Origin: Bacteroidota bacterium
Lineage (GTDB): Bacteria > Bacteroidota > Bacteroidia > Bacteroidales > JAIFNL01
Reading direction: 5' to 3'
Length of the DNA: 36,029 nt
Assembly: GCA_020047755.1 (NCBI GenBank)
Contig: JAIFNL010000053.1
Span: forward strand, 1-36,029
Part shown: in pieces, positions 18,171-27,623 of the stretch
How the letters are laid out: every line of letters starts with the position of its first letter
Numbering within the stretch: position 1 is the stretch's first letter
Notes under the pieces: generated by a model
The model's input: only the letters and a program-made list of their open reading frames with translations
Told to the model about the DNA's origin: nothing
Databases searched by the model: none
Translations under genes and position numbers: made by a program

Positions 18171-18440
18171 TTATTTATTTTTCTTTCCGCCATGGCCTCT
18201 AAACGTGCGAGTTGGAGCGAATTCTCCAAATTTATGCCCTACCATATTTTCAGTTACATATACGGGAATGAATTTATTTCCATTATGTACTGCTATGGTA
18301 TGCCCAACAAAGTCAGGAGATATTACGGAAGCTCTTGCCCATGTTTTAATTACAGATTTCTTGCCTGAGTCATTCATAGCAAGAACTTTTTTCTCTAGCT
18401 TATAATTAATAAAAGGGCCTTTTTTCAACGATCTACTCAT
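18171..18440 (-). CDS. rpsS: Ribosomal protein S19
   Basis: 89 residues. A head protein that pairs with S13. [23 protein letters not shown]-like [27 protein letters not shown] and the basic end are conserved. Confidence 0.98.
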   Translation of the reverse strand: MSRSLKKGPFINYKLEKKVLAMNDSGKKSVIKTWARASVISPDFVGHTIAVHNGNKFIPVYVTENMVGHKFGEFAPTRTFRGHGGKKNK

Positions 18441-18460
18441 TTTTCCTTTATTTTATCAGG

Positions 18461-19285
18461 TTATTTTTTTCTATTTTCAATGATGTATCTGCTAGAATAT
18501 TTATTAGGTCTTCTGGTTTTGTAACCTTTAGCTAATAAACCTTTGCGTGAACGTGGGTGTCCGCCTGATGATTTTCCTTCACCACCGCCCATTGGGTGAT
18601 CTACAGGGTTCATGGCAACACCTCTTACGTGAGGACGTTTTCCTTGCCAACGTACTCTACCGGCTTTTCCTGATTTTTCGAGGTTGTGCTCAGAGTTTGA
18701 TACTACTCCCATGGTTGCTTTACAAGTAACCAATACCATACGGGTTTCGCCTGAAGGCAGTTTTAAAATTGCGTATTTACCTTCTCTTGATGTAAGCTGA
18801 GCGTAAGTTCCGGCACTTCTTGCCATTACTGCGCCTTTGTTGGGTTTTAGTTCGATATTGTGAACCACACTACCAAGGGGTACATCGGATAAATACAACG
18901 AGTTTCCTACTTCTGGTGCAACACCTTTTCCTGAAATTACAGTTTGCCCTACTTGAAGTCCGTTGGGCGCGATGATATATCTTTTTTCACCATCGGCATA
19001 AAATAATAGTGCAATGCGAGCAGTTCTATTAGGGTCATATTCTATTGTTTTCACAACAGCAGGAATCCCTTCTTTGTCTCTCTTAAAGTCAATTACTCTA
19101 TATTTCCTTTTGTGTCCACCACCTATTTGACGCATGGTCATTCTACCTGTGTAGTTTCTTCCACCTGATTTTGATGTTCCGGTGGTTAACGACTTTTCAG
19201 GCACGTTTGTGGTAATTTCCGCAAAAGTACTTGCTATTTTATGTCTTTGACCGGGTGTTGTCGGTTTAATTTTTCGTACAGCCAT
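18461..19285 (-). CDS. rplB: Ribosomal protein L2
   Basis: 274 residues. It is central to subunit association and the peptidyl-transferase region. [29 protein letters not shown] and [22 protein letters not shown], including the key His of PVDHP, are present. Full length. Confidence 0.98.
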   Translation of the reverse strand: MAVRKIKPTTPGQRHKIASTFAEITTNVPEKSLTTGTSKSGGRNYTGRMTMRQIGGGHKRKYRVIDFKRDKEGIPAVVKTIEYDPNRTARIALLFYADGEKRYIIAPNGLQVGQTVISGKGVAPEVGNSLYLSDVPLGSVVHNIELKPNKGAVMARSAGTYAQLTSREGKYAILKLPSGETRMVLVTCKATMGVVSNSEHNLEKSGKAGRVRWQGKRPHVRGVAMNPVDHPMGGGEGKSSGGHPRSRKGLLAKGYKTRRPNKYSSRYIIENRKK

Positions 19286-19291
19286 TTTTTC

Positions 19292-19582
19292 TTAAATATT
19301 GCTATAAAAATCAATTGTCTCTCCCTTAGCTACTGTTATAATAGCTTTTTTAAATGCCTTCGTTTTTCCAGAAATAACTCCAGCTTTAGTAAATCTCGAT
19401 TTACTTTTACCTGCGTAACGAACTGTATTAACAGAATTTACTGTAACACCGTACATTTCTTCTACAGCCGAAGCTATTTGAAGTTTGTTTGCATCGTCAT
19501 TTACAATAAATCCGTAGCGATTAAGTTTTTCACCTAATTTAGTCATTTTTTCAGTTACGATGGGTTTTATTAAAATATCCAT
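19292..19582 (-). CDS. rplW: Ribosomal protein L23
   Basis: 96 residues. It lies at the tunnel exit and is the trigger factor/SRP docking site. IKPIVTEKMTKLGEKLNRYGFIVNDDANKLQI and the YGVTVNSVNTVRYAGK strand are typical. Between rplD and rplB. Confidence 0.97.
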   Translation of the reverse strand: MDILIKPIVTEKMTKLGEKLNRYGFIVNDDANKLQIASAVEEMYGVTVNSVNTVRYAGKSKSRFTKAGVISGKTKAFKKAIITVAKGETIDFYSNI

Positions 19583-19589
19583 GTCAAAA

Positions 19590-20225
19590 TTACTGTTTTT
19601 GGTTATATCTTTCTTCTAAAACTTTAACCGCGCTTTCAAACAACACTAAATTTTTAGCGTACAAAATACTGTATGTATTTAAGTCTGAAGCTGTTATTAC
19701 GTTCACGTCTTTCAAATTACGCGATGACAAATATATGTTTTTATTTTGGTCTGATAAAACAAAAAGTGATTTTTTATTTAATAAATTTAAATTAGAAGAA
19801 ATTCCTAATAAATCTTTTGTTTTTGGTTTATCAAAACTAAAATCTTCAACAACAAATATTGTGCTTTCTTTTACTTTGTATGAAAGAGCAGATAAGCGAG
19901 CCAAACTTTTCAATTTCTTGTTTAGTTTGAAGCTATAATCTCTCGGACGTGGTCCAAAAACCCGTCCACCGCCACGCAAAAGTGGAGATTTTGCGCTACC
20001 CATCCTTGCAGTTCCAGTACCTTTTTGACGTTTTACTTTTTTAGTACTTCTGTGTATCTCAGCGCGTTCTTTCGATTTGTGTGTACCTTGACGCTGATTA
20101 GCCAAATACTGTTTTACGTCTAAATAAATAGCATGGTCATTGGGTTCTATACCGAAAATAGTTTCTGCAAGATTGATTTTTCTTCCGGTTTCTTTTCCTT
20201 GTATGTTTAAAACATTTAATTCCAT
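19590..20225 (-). CDS. rplD: Ribosomal protein L4
   Basis: 211 residues. Its loop ([30 protein letters not shown]) reaches into the exit tunnel. In enterobacteria it also represses its own operon. The globular part is intact. Its ATG overlaps the rplC stop by one base (TAATG). Confidence 0.98.
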   Translation of the reverse strand: MELNVLNIQGKETGRKINLAETIFGIEPNDHAIYLDVKQYLANQRQGTHKSKERAEIHRSTKKVKRQKGTGTARMGSAKSPLLRGGGRVFGPRPRDYSFKLNKKLKSLARLSALSYKVKESTIFVVEDFSFDKPKTKDLLGISSNLNLLNKKSLFVLSDQNKNIYLSSRNLKDVNVITASDLNTYSILYAKNLVLFESAVKVLEERYNQKQ

Positions 20226-20842
20226 TACTTCTCAATAATTAAATATGAACCTTTTGCACCGGGTACTGATCCTTTTAGTACCAATAAATTTTTGTCCGAA
20301 ATAATTTTCATTACACGAAGGTTGAGAACTTTTACGCGTTCGTTACCGGTTCTTCCAGCCATTCTCATTCCTTTGAAAACTCTCGATGGATGAGACGATG
20401 CACCAAGTGATCCGGGAGCACGCAATCTGTTGTGCTGACCGTGTGTGGCATCATTTACACCACTAAATCCATGACGTTTTACAACGCCTTGGAATCCTTT
20501 TCCTTTAGATGTTCCGATTACATCTAACCATTGGTTGCTACTGAAATAGTTTACATCAATAACATCACCTAATTTCCAGTTTTTCTCTTCGCCTACGAAT
20601 TCTATAACTTTCCTTTTGGGTGTTGTACCAGCTTTTTTGAAATGTCCTAGCTCGGGTTTTGTAGTATGTTTCTCTTTTTTGTCTTCAAAAGATAGTTGAA
20701 TGGCGTTGTAGCCTTCTTTTTCTTTCGATTTGATTTGAGTTACTACGCAAGGTCCTACTTCAATTACGGTACATGGAACATTTTTTCCGTTTTCGTCGAA
20801 AACAGAAGTCATTCCGATTTTTTTTCCTATTAGTCCTGGCAT
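20225..20842 (-). CDS. rplC: Ribosomal protein L3
   Basis: 205 residues. An early 23S-binding protein with a loop at the peptidyl-transferase centre. [44 protein letters not shown] and [16 protein letters not shown] are diagnostic; the Gln of FQG is the known methylation site. A 58-base gap separates it from rpsJ. Confidence 0.98.
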   Translation of the reverse strand: MPGLIGKKIGMTSVFDENGKNVPCTVIEVGPCVVTQIKSKEKEGYNAIQLSFEDKKEKHTTKPELGHFKKAGTTPKRKVIEFVGEEKNWKLGDVIDVNYFSSNQWLDVIGTSKGKGFQGVVKRHGFSGVNDATHGQHNRLRAPGSLGASSHPSRVFKGMRMAGRTGNERVKVLNLRVMKIISDKNLLVLKGSVPGAKGSYLIIEK

Positions 20843-20900
20843 TTTTTGTTAATTTTTGTTGGCGGTTACGAACAATCATTCGCAACACAACGTTTACTTA

Positions 20901-21206
20901 TCAAACTTTAATCTCTACTTCAACACCGCTTGGCAATTCTAATTTCATTAGAGCGTCGATTGTTTTTGGTGTAGTGCTGTATATGTCAATCAATCTTTTG
21001 TATGACGAAAGCTCAAACTGCTCGCGTGATTTTTTGTTTACAAAAGTTGAGCGCAATACGGTGAAAATTCTTTTGTGTGTAGGCAAAGGAATTGGACCGC
21101 TTACTACTGCACCAGCTGCTTTCACAGTCTTAACAATCTTCTCGGCTGAATTATCTACCAAGTTATGGTCGTAAGATTTAAGTTTTATTCTTATCTTTTG
21201 ACTCAT
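20901..21206 (-). CDS. rpsJ: Ribosomal protein S10
   Basis: 101 residues. A head protein that, in other bacteria, also acts as NusE in antitermination. [38 protein letters not shown] and the terminal [11 protein letters not shown] are conserved. It is separated from fusA by 80 bases holding a hairpin, with no tuf gene between. Confidence 0.98.
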   Translation of the reverse strand: MSQKIRIKLKSYDHNLVDNSAEKIVKTVKAAGAVVSGPIPLPTHKRIFTVLRSTFVNKKSREQFELSSYKRLIDIYSTTPKTIDALMKLELPSGVEVEIKV

Positions 21207-21245
21207 TTAATAAAACTTTAAATAGTGAATTTAGTTAAACTATAA

Positions 21246-21274
21246 ATTCCGGACTCTAAAAGAAGAGCCGGAAT
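21246..21274 (-). terminator. Hairpin between fusA and rpsJ
   Basis: ATTCCGG-A-CTCT pairs with AGAG-CCGGAAT around a six-base loop. This is the only strong GC-containing hairpin inside the ribosomal block. On the minus strand the T content after it is weak. It could be a partial terminator, an attenuator between the str and S10 parts, or an RNA-processing site. Confidence 0.5.
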
Positions 21275-21286
21275 ATTATTTTATTT

Positions 21287-23386
21287 TTATTTACCTTTTA
21301 TATTATCGATAACTTCTTTGGCTAAGTTAGCTGGAAGTTGTGCATAATGCAAGAATTCCATGCTCGAAGTGGCTCTACCCTGCGAAAGAGTTCGCAATAC
21401 GGTTACGTATCCGAATGTTTCCGATAGAGGTACTTTGGCTTTGATTACGCGTGCACCTGCTTTTGATTCCATGCCTTCAACCTGTCCTCTGCGCTTGTTC
21501 AAATCGCCGATTACGTCGCCCATATAGTCTTCTGGAGTTACTATCTCCATTTTCATAATTGGCTCTAATAATACAGGGTTTGCTTTTGCAGCAGCAGCTT
21601 TGTAAGCCATTTTGGCAGCAAGCTCAAACGAAAGTTGGTCAGAGTCCACTGCGTGGAATGCTCCGTCGGTAAGAACTACTTTCAACGAATCTATTTCGTA
21701 TCCTGCCAAAGGTCCGTTTTTCATGGCTGCTTTGAAACCTTTTTCAACGGAAGGGATAAATTCTTTAGGAATGTTACCGCCTTTCACTGCGTTTTCAAAT
21801 TGTAAGCCTTCTTTTGCGTCATCTACTGGCGAAAGAATTACGTTGATTTTAGCATACTTACCTCTACCACCCGATTGTTTTTTGAAAACTTCTTCGTGGT
21901 GTACGGTTCCAGTAATAGCTTCTTTGTAAGTTACTTGAGGTCTTCCTTGGTTGCATTCTACTTTAAACTCGCGGTTCAATCTATCTACAATGATTTCGAG
22001 GTGCAACTCGCCCATACCTCTGATGATAGTTTGTCCAGTGTCTTCGTCAGTATGTACTGAGAATGTTGGATCTTCTTCAGAAAGTTTGCTAAGTGCTAAA
22101 CCAAGTTTATCTATGTCTTTTTGAGTTTTTGGTTCAATAGCAATACCAATAACAGGTTCGGGGAAAGTCATTGACTCTAACAAAATAGGATGTTTTTCAT
22201 CGCATAATGTGTCGCCTGTTTTAATATCTTTAAAGCCCACAACAGCGGCAATGTCGCCCGCACCTACTTCGTCGATAGCGTTTTGCTTGTTTGCGTGCAT
22301 TTGATATATTTTTGATATTCTAGTGGTTTTGCCGTTGCGTGCATTGAAAAGTTGCATACCGCCGGTCAAAACGCCTGAATAAACTCTAATGAAAGCTAGT
22401 CTTCCTACGAAAGGGTCGGTAGCTATTTTGAATGCTAAAGCAGCAAGAGGCTGACTTTCTAATGGTTTACGGGTAATTATTATCGATTCGTCGTCTGGGT
22501 CTGTTCCTTCTATCTCTTCAATATCGAGAGGTGAAGGTAAGAATGCAGCTACAGCATCGAGTAATCGTTGTACTCCTTTATTTTTGAAAGCAGAACCGCA
22601 AAGAACAGGTACGATAGTTTGAGCAATGGTTGCTTTTCTGATGGCATCTTTTATTTCTTCTACAGAAATAGAGTCGCTATCTTCAAAGAATTTTTCCATT
22701 AACTCTTCGTTTTGTTCTGCTACGCTTTCAATCAATTTTTCGCGCCATTCATATACAGTTTCTTCAAGGTCTGCAGGAATTGGAACGTATTCGTATCTGG
22801 TTCCTTTTTGAGCATCGTCAATCCAAACTATCGCTTTGTTTTCGATTAAGTCCACTACACCTTTAAAATCAGCTTCTGAACCTATTGGCACTTGCAATGG
22901 TATAGCATTTGCGCCAAGACGTTCTTGAATTTGGCTTACTACGCCAAAGAAGTCGGCTCCGGTTCTATCCATTTTGTTTACAAATGCAATACGCGGAACT
23001 TTATATTTAGTGGCTTGTCTCCATACAGTTTCGGATTGAGGCTCTACACCTCCTACTGCGCAAAACAAAGCAACAGCACCGTCAAGAATACGTAAAGAGC
23101 GTTCTACTTCCACGGTAAAATCAACGTGCCCGGGAGTATCAATGATGTTTACTTTGTATTCTTTTTCATTGTAGTTCCAGAATGTGGTAGTTGCTGCAGA
23201 AGTAATTGTGATTCCTCTTTCTTGCTCTTGCACCATCCAGTCCATAGTGGCTGCTCCATCGTGTACTTCGCCTATTTTGTGAGTGATACCTGTGTAAAAC
23301 AAAACACGTTCACTAACGGTAGTTTTACCGGCATCAATGTGAGCCATTATACCTATATTTCTTGTATATTTTAAGTCTCTTGCCAT
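21287..23386 (-). CDS. fusA: Elongation factor G
   Basis: A 699-residue GTPase that drives translocation and, with RRF, ribosome recycling. G motifs: AHIDAGKT at 15-22, RGITI near 58, DTPGH at 83-87, NKMD at 137-140. Domains II-V follow with [14 protein letters not shown] and the late [15 protein letters not shown] loop region. Length and motifs are standard, so it is the main EF-G and not an EF-G2-type paralogue. Confidence 0.98.
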   Translation of the reverse strand: MARDLKYTRNIGIMAHIDAGKTTVSERVLFYTGITHKIGEVHDGAATMDWMVQEQERGITITSAATTTFWNYNEKEYKVNIIDTPGHVDFTVEVERSLRILDGAVALFCAVGGVEPQSETVWRQATKYKVPRIAFVNKMDRTGADFFGVVSQIQERLGANAIPLQVPIGSEADFKGVVDLIENKAIVWIDDAQKGTRYEYVPIPADLEETVYEWREKLIESVAEQNEELMEKFFEDSDSISVEEIKDAIRKATIAQTIVPVLCGSAFKNKGVQRLLDAVAAFLPSPLDIEEIEGTDPDDESIIITRKPLESQPLAALAFKIATDPFVGRLAFIRVYSGVLTGGMQLFNARNGKTTRISKIYQMHANKQNAIDEVGAGDIAAVVGFKDIKTGDTLCDEKHPILLESMTFPEPVIGIAIEPKTQKDIDKLGLALSKLSEEDPTFSVHTDEDTGQTIIRGMGELHLEIIVDRLNREFKVECNQGRPQVTYKEAITGTVHHEEVFKKQSGGRGKYAKINVILSPVDDAKEGLQFENAVKGGNIPKEFIPSVEKGFKAAMKNGPLAGYEIDSLKVVLTDGAFHAVDSDQLSFELAAKMAYKAAAAKANPVLLEPIMKMEIVTPEDYMGDVIGDLNKRRGQVEGMESKAGARVIKAKVPLSETFGYVTVLRTLSQGRATSSMEFLHYAQLPANLAKEVIDNIKGK

Positions 23387-23418
23387 TCTATTTTTTTACT
23401 CTACTTTTCTTCTAGCTA

Positions 23419-23898
23419 TTAAAATCTAAAATGAGCGAATGCTTTGTTAGCTTCTGCCATTTTATGTGTATCTTCTTTTTTCTTATAAGCTCCGCCTTCT
23501 TCGTTGTATGCTGCAAGAATTTCGGAAGCTAATTTGTCGCTCATTGATTTACCTGTTCTTTTTCTTGAGAAAAGAATAAGGTTTTTCATACTGATAGAAA
23601 TCTTTCTTTCTGGACGTACTTCCATAGGAACTTGGAAAGTGGCTCCACCTATTCTTCTACTTTTTACTTCTACGTGAGGAGTAATGTTTTCGAGGGCTTT
23701 TTTCCAGATTTCGAGTGGGCTTTTTTCAATTTTTTTAGCCGAACGCTCTTTTACAAGGTCTAAAGCATCGTAGAAAATTTTGTACGTTGTACTTTTCTTG
23801 CCATCATACATCATATTGTTGATGAAACGTGTAACGGTTATGTCGTTAAACTTTGGGTCTGGCAAGATTATCCTTTTTTTAGGTTTTGATCTTCTCAT
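23419..23898 (-). CDS. rpsG: Ribosomal protein S7
   Basis: 159 residues. It nucleates head assembly and contacts tRNA at the E site. [46 protein letters not shown] and [11 protein letters not shown] are diagnostic. Its ATG overlaps the rpsL stop by four bases (ATGA), a coupled start. Confidence 0.98.
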   Translation of the reverse strand: MRRSKPKKRIILPDPKFNDITVTRFINNMMYDGKKSTTYKIFYDALDLVKERSAKKIEKSPLEIWKKALENITPHVEVKSRRIGGATFQVPMEVRPERKISISMKNLILFSRKRTGKSMSDKLASEILAAYNEEGGAYKKKEDTHKMAEANKAFAHFRF

Positions 23899-24308
23899 TT
23901 TTTCTTTTTAACTGCTACTGGTTGTTGTTGTTTTCCTGCTTTTGGTCTTTTAGTACCATATTTAGAACGTCTTTGAGTACGTCCGTCAACGCCGGCTGTG
24001 TCTAGCGCACCTCTAATGATGTGATAGCGAACGCCCGGAAGGTCTTTCACTCTACCACCTCTAATTAATACTACCGAGTGCTCTTGTAAATTATGCCCTT
24101 CTCCGGGTATATATGCGTTTACTTCTTTTCCATTAGTCAAACGAACTCTGGCTACTTTACGCATAGCTGAGTTTGGTTTCTTTGGTGTTGTAGTGTAAAC
24201 TCTTACGCACACGCCTCTTCGTTGTGGACATGATTCCATCGCAGGAGATTTGCTTTTATCCTCCAGCTCTTGGCGTCCTTTTCTTACTAACTGCTGTATT
24301 GTTGGCAT
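23895..24308 (-). CDS. rpsL: Ribosomal protein S12
   Basis: 137 residues. A decoding-centre protein. The loops that determine streptomycin response carry the usual lysines, K43 in TPKKPNSA and K88 in GGRVKDLPG, with D89 (the methylthiolation site in other species) following. The sequence therefore looks streptomycin-sensitive. The tail is Lys/Gln-rich. It is the first gene of the block, 55 bases after a good promoter. Confidence 0.98.
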   Translation of the reverse strand: MPTIQQLVRKGRQELEDKSKSPAMESCPQRRGVCVRVYTTTPKKPNSAMRKVARVRLTNGKEVNAYIPGEGHNLQEHSVVLIRGGRVKDLPGVRYHIIRGALDTAGVDGRTQRRSKYGTKRPKAGKQQQPVAVKKKK

Positions 24309-24363
24309 GAAGTTAAATTATAAAAATATTAATTTACTATTTTAAAGTCATTTTTTCGGAGTG

Positions 24364-24393
24364 CAAAGCTATAACAATATTTTTTTAAAACAA
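24364..24393 (-). promoter_or_regulatory. Promoter of the rpsL-initiated ribosomal block
   Basis: On the minus strand TTG (24391-24393), exactly 19 bases, then TAGCTTTG (24364-24371) match the Bacteroidota consensus TTG-N19-TAnnTTTG fully. The predicted transcript starts about 50 bases before rpsL. I see no other equally good promoter down to rplQ, so it may serve much of the block. Confidence 0.8.
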
Positions 24394-24488
24394 TAGCTTG
24401 TTTACTTTATTTTTATCTTTTCGTTCTCCAATTGTGAATAACTTTATTTAAAATATTATATTTCAATCGTTTATATTTTATTTTTTTC

Positions 24489-24534
24489 AAAAAAAAAAAA
24501 CATTAATTATTTAAAAAAAATGTTAAATAATTAA
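24489..24534 (-). terminator. Terminator of the ktrB-ktrA transcript
   Basis: A perfect 12-bp AT-only stem (TTAATTATTTAA with TTAAATAATTAA) has an eight-base loop. On the minus strand it is followed by a run of about 12 T. It lies between ktrA and the rpsL promoter. The remainder of 24309-24672 is AT-rich with no gene. Confidence 0.6.
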
Positions 24535-24672
24535 AGAGTAGCCTAAAAAATAGAAATTTTAAGATTCCATTTTCGTTTTCTTCTTTTTTTTGGGCTTTCA
24601 GTTCTATCATATTTTTTTATTCTAAAATTTAATTTCAGATTATTTTATTATATGAAAGTTACAAATATTGAT

Positions 24673-25365
24673 TTACAATTCGTATTTTTGAATCATGCGC
24701 TTGATGTTGTTTATATCTCCAAAAATAACAAGTATATCATCTTGGCAAAGTTTAGTGGTGGCGGTAGCTATTCCATTTATTTCCTGCACTGTTCGTTGCA
24801 TATTGAGTACGGTGTTTATTTTTTTTGTTTTGATAATGGTAAGCACAAGTAAATTGTATTTGTTGCTCAATTTGAGTTCTTCCAGTTTTTTGCCAACAAA
24901 TTCGTGTGGTACTTTTACTTCTACTATATTGTAGCTACCTGCTAATTCAAAAGCTTCTATTATTCCTCTAATATTTAGCTTTTTAGCAAGTTTTCTAGCG
25001 GCATCTTCTTCGGGGTGTACTATTTCGTCTATTCCCATGGCTTCAAGCACCATGTGCTCTACGGGAGTGATGGCGCGGCTAATAATACGCTTGGCGTGAA
25101 GCTGTTTCATTACGGCGGTAGCCAAAATAGAGGCTCCTTCTTCTTCGCCAATGGCTACAATTACTACATCTACTTCTTTTATGGGAAGCGAACCAGCAGC
25201 AATTACATCGGTGGCATCGAGGCTTACGGTAAAGGTGATTTTATCTTTCAAAAAATCTACTTTTTGTAAGCGTTTATCCACTCCTATTACTTCGTGCCCC
25301 ATGTCTGTTAGACTTATTGCTAATGCTGCGCCAAAATTTCCTAATCCTACTACTATAAATTTCAT
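24673..25365 (-). CDS. ktrA: Potassium uptake regulatory subunit (KtrA/TrkA-like)
   Basis: A 230-residue cytosolic RCK protein that gates a K+ channel partner in response to nucleotides. The N-terminal Rossmann domain has GLGNFG (GxGxxG at 7-12) with an acidic strand end (VIGVDK). A TrkA_C-like domain follows from about residue 140 (YNIVEVKVPHEFVGKKLEELKL). A single RCK unit of this size matches KtrA rather than the double-unit TrkA of enterobacteria. It lies 75 bases after the transporter gene, probably in one transcript. Confidence 0.92.
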   Translation of the reverse strand: MKFIVVGLGNFGAALAISLTDMGHEVIGVDKRLQKVDFLKDKITFTVSLDATDVIAAGSLPIKEVDVVIVAIGEEEGASILATAVMKQLHAKRIISRAITPVEHMVLEAMGIDEIVHPEEDAARKLAKKLNIRGIIEAFELAGSYNIVEVKVPHEFVGKKLEELKLSNKYNLLVLTIIKTKKINTVLNMQRTVQEINGIATATTKLCQDDILVIFGDINNIKRMIQKYEL

Positions 25366-25440
25366 TTCATTTTATGTTAAAATTTTTTTCTTCAAAACAA
25401 TATAAAAAACAAGGGTTTCTATTTTTGCTAAATAGCCTAA

Positions 25441-27207
25441 TTACATTACAATTATCTCTTCCTTAGGGTATTGATAGTTTAATGTTCGTACTTGCGTAAA
25501 AAGCCCAATAAGCACCGAAAGCATTCCAACTCTACCCAAAAACATAATGGCTATAATCAGCATTTTGCTTGCTAATGACAATGTAAAGGTAATTCCCATG
25601 CTTAAACCCACTGTACTATAAGCCGATACAACTTCAAATACGATTGCTAATAAGGGTTTGTCTTTTTCAAAAAAAGTCATAAGCAAAGTGCCTATGCCAA
25701 TAACGACCAACGACAAAAATAGCAAAGCATAAGCTCTTCTTACCGAAATGTTTGATATTTTACGTCGCATAAATTCAATGCGGTCTTTGCCTTTCGATAG
25801 GTTGAATACATTCAATACTGCAATAAAAAAAGTACTGGTTTTGATACCTCCTCCCGTAGAACCCGGTGAAGCTCCAATCCACATCAGTAAAATGATTATC
25901 AACAAGGTAGAAGTTTGTAATTCGCCAAAATTAAAAGCATTAAAGCCGGCTGTTCTGGGCGTTACCGAAGCAAAAAAAGCGGTAACTAATTTACCAAAAC
26001 CAGTATGTTCGCTCAATATGTAATTGTATTCAAATATATAAACGATTACGGTTCCCAAAACAATTAAAACAGTGGTAGTCAATACTACAATTATTGTATT
26101 AATATTAATAACCCAAGGCAAATGATGAAAATTATCTTTCAAAAAAAATTGTCGTATTTTGTTGGTTAAATAATGTTTCAAATATTTATATAAATTGATG
26201 AAAACACTAAAACCCAAACCTCCCAAAACAAGCAATGAAGCTATAATTAATTGAATTGCATAATTAAATTTCAGTTGCTCATGGGCTAATCCCATCGACA
26301 GGGTGCTAAAACCTGCATTGCAAAAAGCAGACACGCTATGAAAAACAGAAAAAAAGAATCGTTCGCTAAGCCTCATATCCATCGTGTTATCTACGCTTAC
26401 AAACAAAAGCAAAGCTCCTATAAATTCGATAAGCAAAGTAGAAAGCACTATTTTAATTACCGTTTTAAATACCTCGTTGTAACGCTCCGAGCCCACAAAA
26501 TCCTGCATTACTATTTGATTGCGAAAGCTTGTTCTTTTTATGAAGAAAATACCCAGAAAACTAGTAAAGGTCATTACGCCCAAGCCGCCCACCTGAATAA
26601 GCATCATAATAATAATCTGCCCAAATTGTGTGAAAACATACTGTGTATCTACAACTGCCAAACCTGTTACGCAAACAGCACTGGTAGAGGTAAATAAGGC
26701 ATCAATAAAGCTAATTCCGTTTACGGTAGATTTTGGCAACATCAAAAGCAATGTTCCCAACAAAATAATTCCAAAAAAGGTAAGTATAAATAAAATACGG
26801 GGGTTTATCGAAAGCCAATCGTAATTAAAAGTACGCTTGGATATTTCAACAAAAAACACAAGACTTATGAGCGAATACGAAGATAAATTTAGTAGTAAAT
26901 CTCGTTCGTTATTTACCCTAAGCATCAACACAAAGAATAAAATAAGCAAAATCGAAATAAATGCAAAAAGAGCGTTCCATGTTCGCTCTGGTTTTGTTAA
27001 TTTTGTTCGGAAGGTTAAAAAAAAGCGCAAAGTATAACTACTTAAAATTGAGAAAAGTATTCCAAAATGAAATATCTTTAATACATGAAATACATTAGAA
27101 GGGAAATTGAACCCCAACAAAATAAGTATTAATAGAAAACCCAAGCTACTCAAATAAAACACAGTAGTAGGCAATGCCTCTAAAACTTTTTCTGGAAATC
27201 TGGTCAT
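25441..27207 (-). CDS. ktrB: Potassium transporter membrane subunit (KtrB/TrkH-like)
   Basis: A 588-residue inner-membrane protein with many hydrophobic helices. The four pore-loop repeats with their filter glycines are visible in order: TSTSAVCVTGLAVV, SAFCNAGFSTL, TPRTAGFNAF and SAYSTVGLS. The N-terminal 150 or so residues add several extra helices ahead of the channel core, which makes it longer than typical KtrB (about 450). It is expected to import K+ with the RCK subunit encoded next to it, using the Na+ or membrane gradient. Confidence 0.93.
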   Translation of the reverse strand: MTRFPEKVLEALPTTVFYLSSLGFLLILILLGFNFPSNVFHVLKIFHFGILFSILSSYTLRFFLTFRTKLTKPERTWNALFAFISILLILFFVLMLRVNNERDLLLNLSSYSLISLVFFVEISKRTFNYDWLSINPRILFILTFFGIILLGTLLLMLPKSTVNGISFIDALFTSTSAVCVTGLAVVDTQYVFTQFGQIIIMMLIQVGGLGVMTFTSFLGIFFIKRTSFRNQIVMQDFVGSERYNEVFKTVIKIVLSTLLIEFIGALLLFVSVDNTMDMRLSERFFFSVFHSVSAFCNAGFSTLSMGLAHEQLKFNYAIQLIIASLLVLGGLGFSVFINLYKYLKHYLTNKIRQFFLKDNFHHLPWVININTIIVVLTTTVLIVLGTVIVYIFEYNYILSEHTGFGKLVTAFFASVTPRTAGFNAFNFGELQTSTLLIIILLMWIGASPGSTGGGIKTSTFFIAVLNVFNLSKGKDRIEFMRRKISNISVRRAYALLFLSLVVIGIGTLLMTFFEKDKPLLAIVFEVVSAYSTVGLSMGITFTLSLASKMLIIAIMFLGRVGMLSVLIGLFTQVRTLNYQYPKEEIIVM

Positions 27208-27239
27208 TTTATGATTTTTTTATACAAAAATAAAACGCG

Positions 27240-27247
27240 CAAAGTTA
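27240..27247 (-). promoter_or_regulatory. Possible -7 box (TAACTTTG) for ktrB
   Basis: TAACTTTG on the minus strand matches TAnnTTTG and gives a leader of about 25-30 bases. The expected -33 position holds only T residues; the nearest TTG is 28 bases away. The remaining gap to 27624 is AT-rich and otherwise holds only the hairpins listed next. Confidence 0.4.
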
Positions 27248-27493
27248 AAGAGAAAAAAAAGAAAAAAAAATTATACAATGTTAATTTTTTGTATCTTTTA
27301 GTGCAATAGAACTTTATTTGCCTAACTTAAAAACGACCGAAATTCTAAAAAAAAGCTAAAACTATGCAATTTTTTCAAAGTCTAATAAAAAAATGTTAAA
27401 TTGTTATTTTATCAATAAAAAATGGAAAATATTGGATTTCAACTCTGTTTTTTTTTAAAGTTATCTCTTAGCAAGTGATTTTGATAAAATAAG

Positions 27494-27524
27494 AAAACCG
27501 CACTTTTTTTAAAGAGCGGTTTTT
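27494..27524 (-). terminator. Intrinsic terminator after the SPFH gene
   Basis: AAAACCGC pairs with GCGGTTTT, extendable with one mismatch into CTTT/AAAG. T residues follow on both strands. It is 100 bases beyond the SPFH stop and upstream of ktrB, so it separates the two transcripts. Confidence 0.65.
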
Positions 27525-27577
27525 ATATGAAATGAAATCTAAGCCGTGAATCAAAATTAATTATATCTAATTTCGCC

Positions 27578-27617
27578 AAGCACTTAAAAATAAAATAACA
27601 CGAGTGCTTATTTTATT
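27578..27617. repeat. Overlapping inverted repeats after the SPFH gene
   Basis: AAGCACT (27578-27584) pairs with AGTGCTT (27603-27609). AATAAAATAA (27589-27598) pairs with TTATTTTATT (27608-27617). The two stems share bases 27608-27609, so they compete. This may be a second weak terminator. Confidence 0.4.
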
Positions 27618-27623
27618 AATCAA

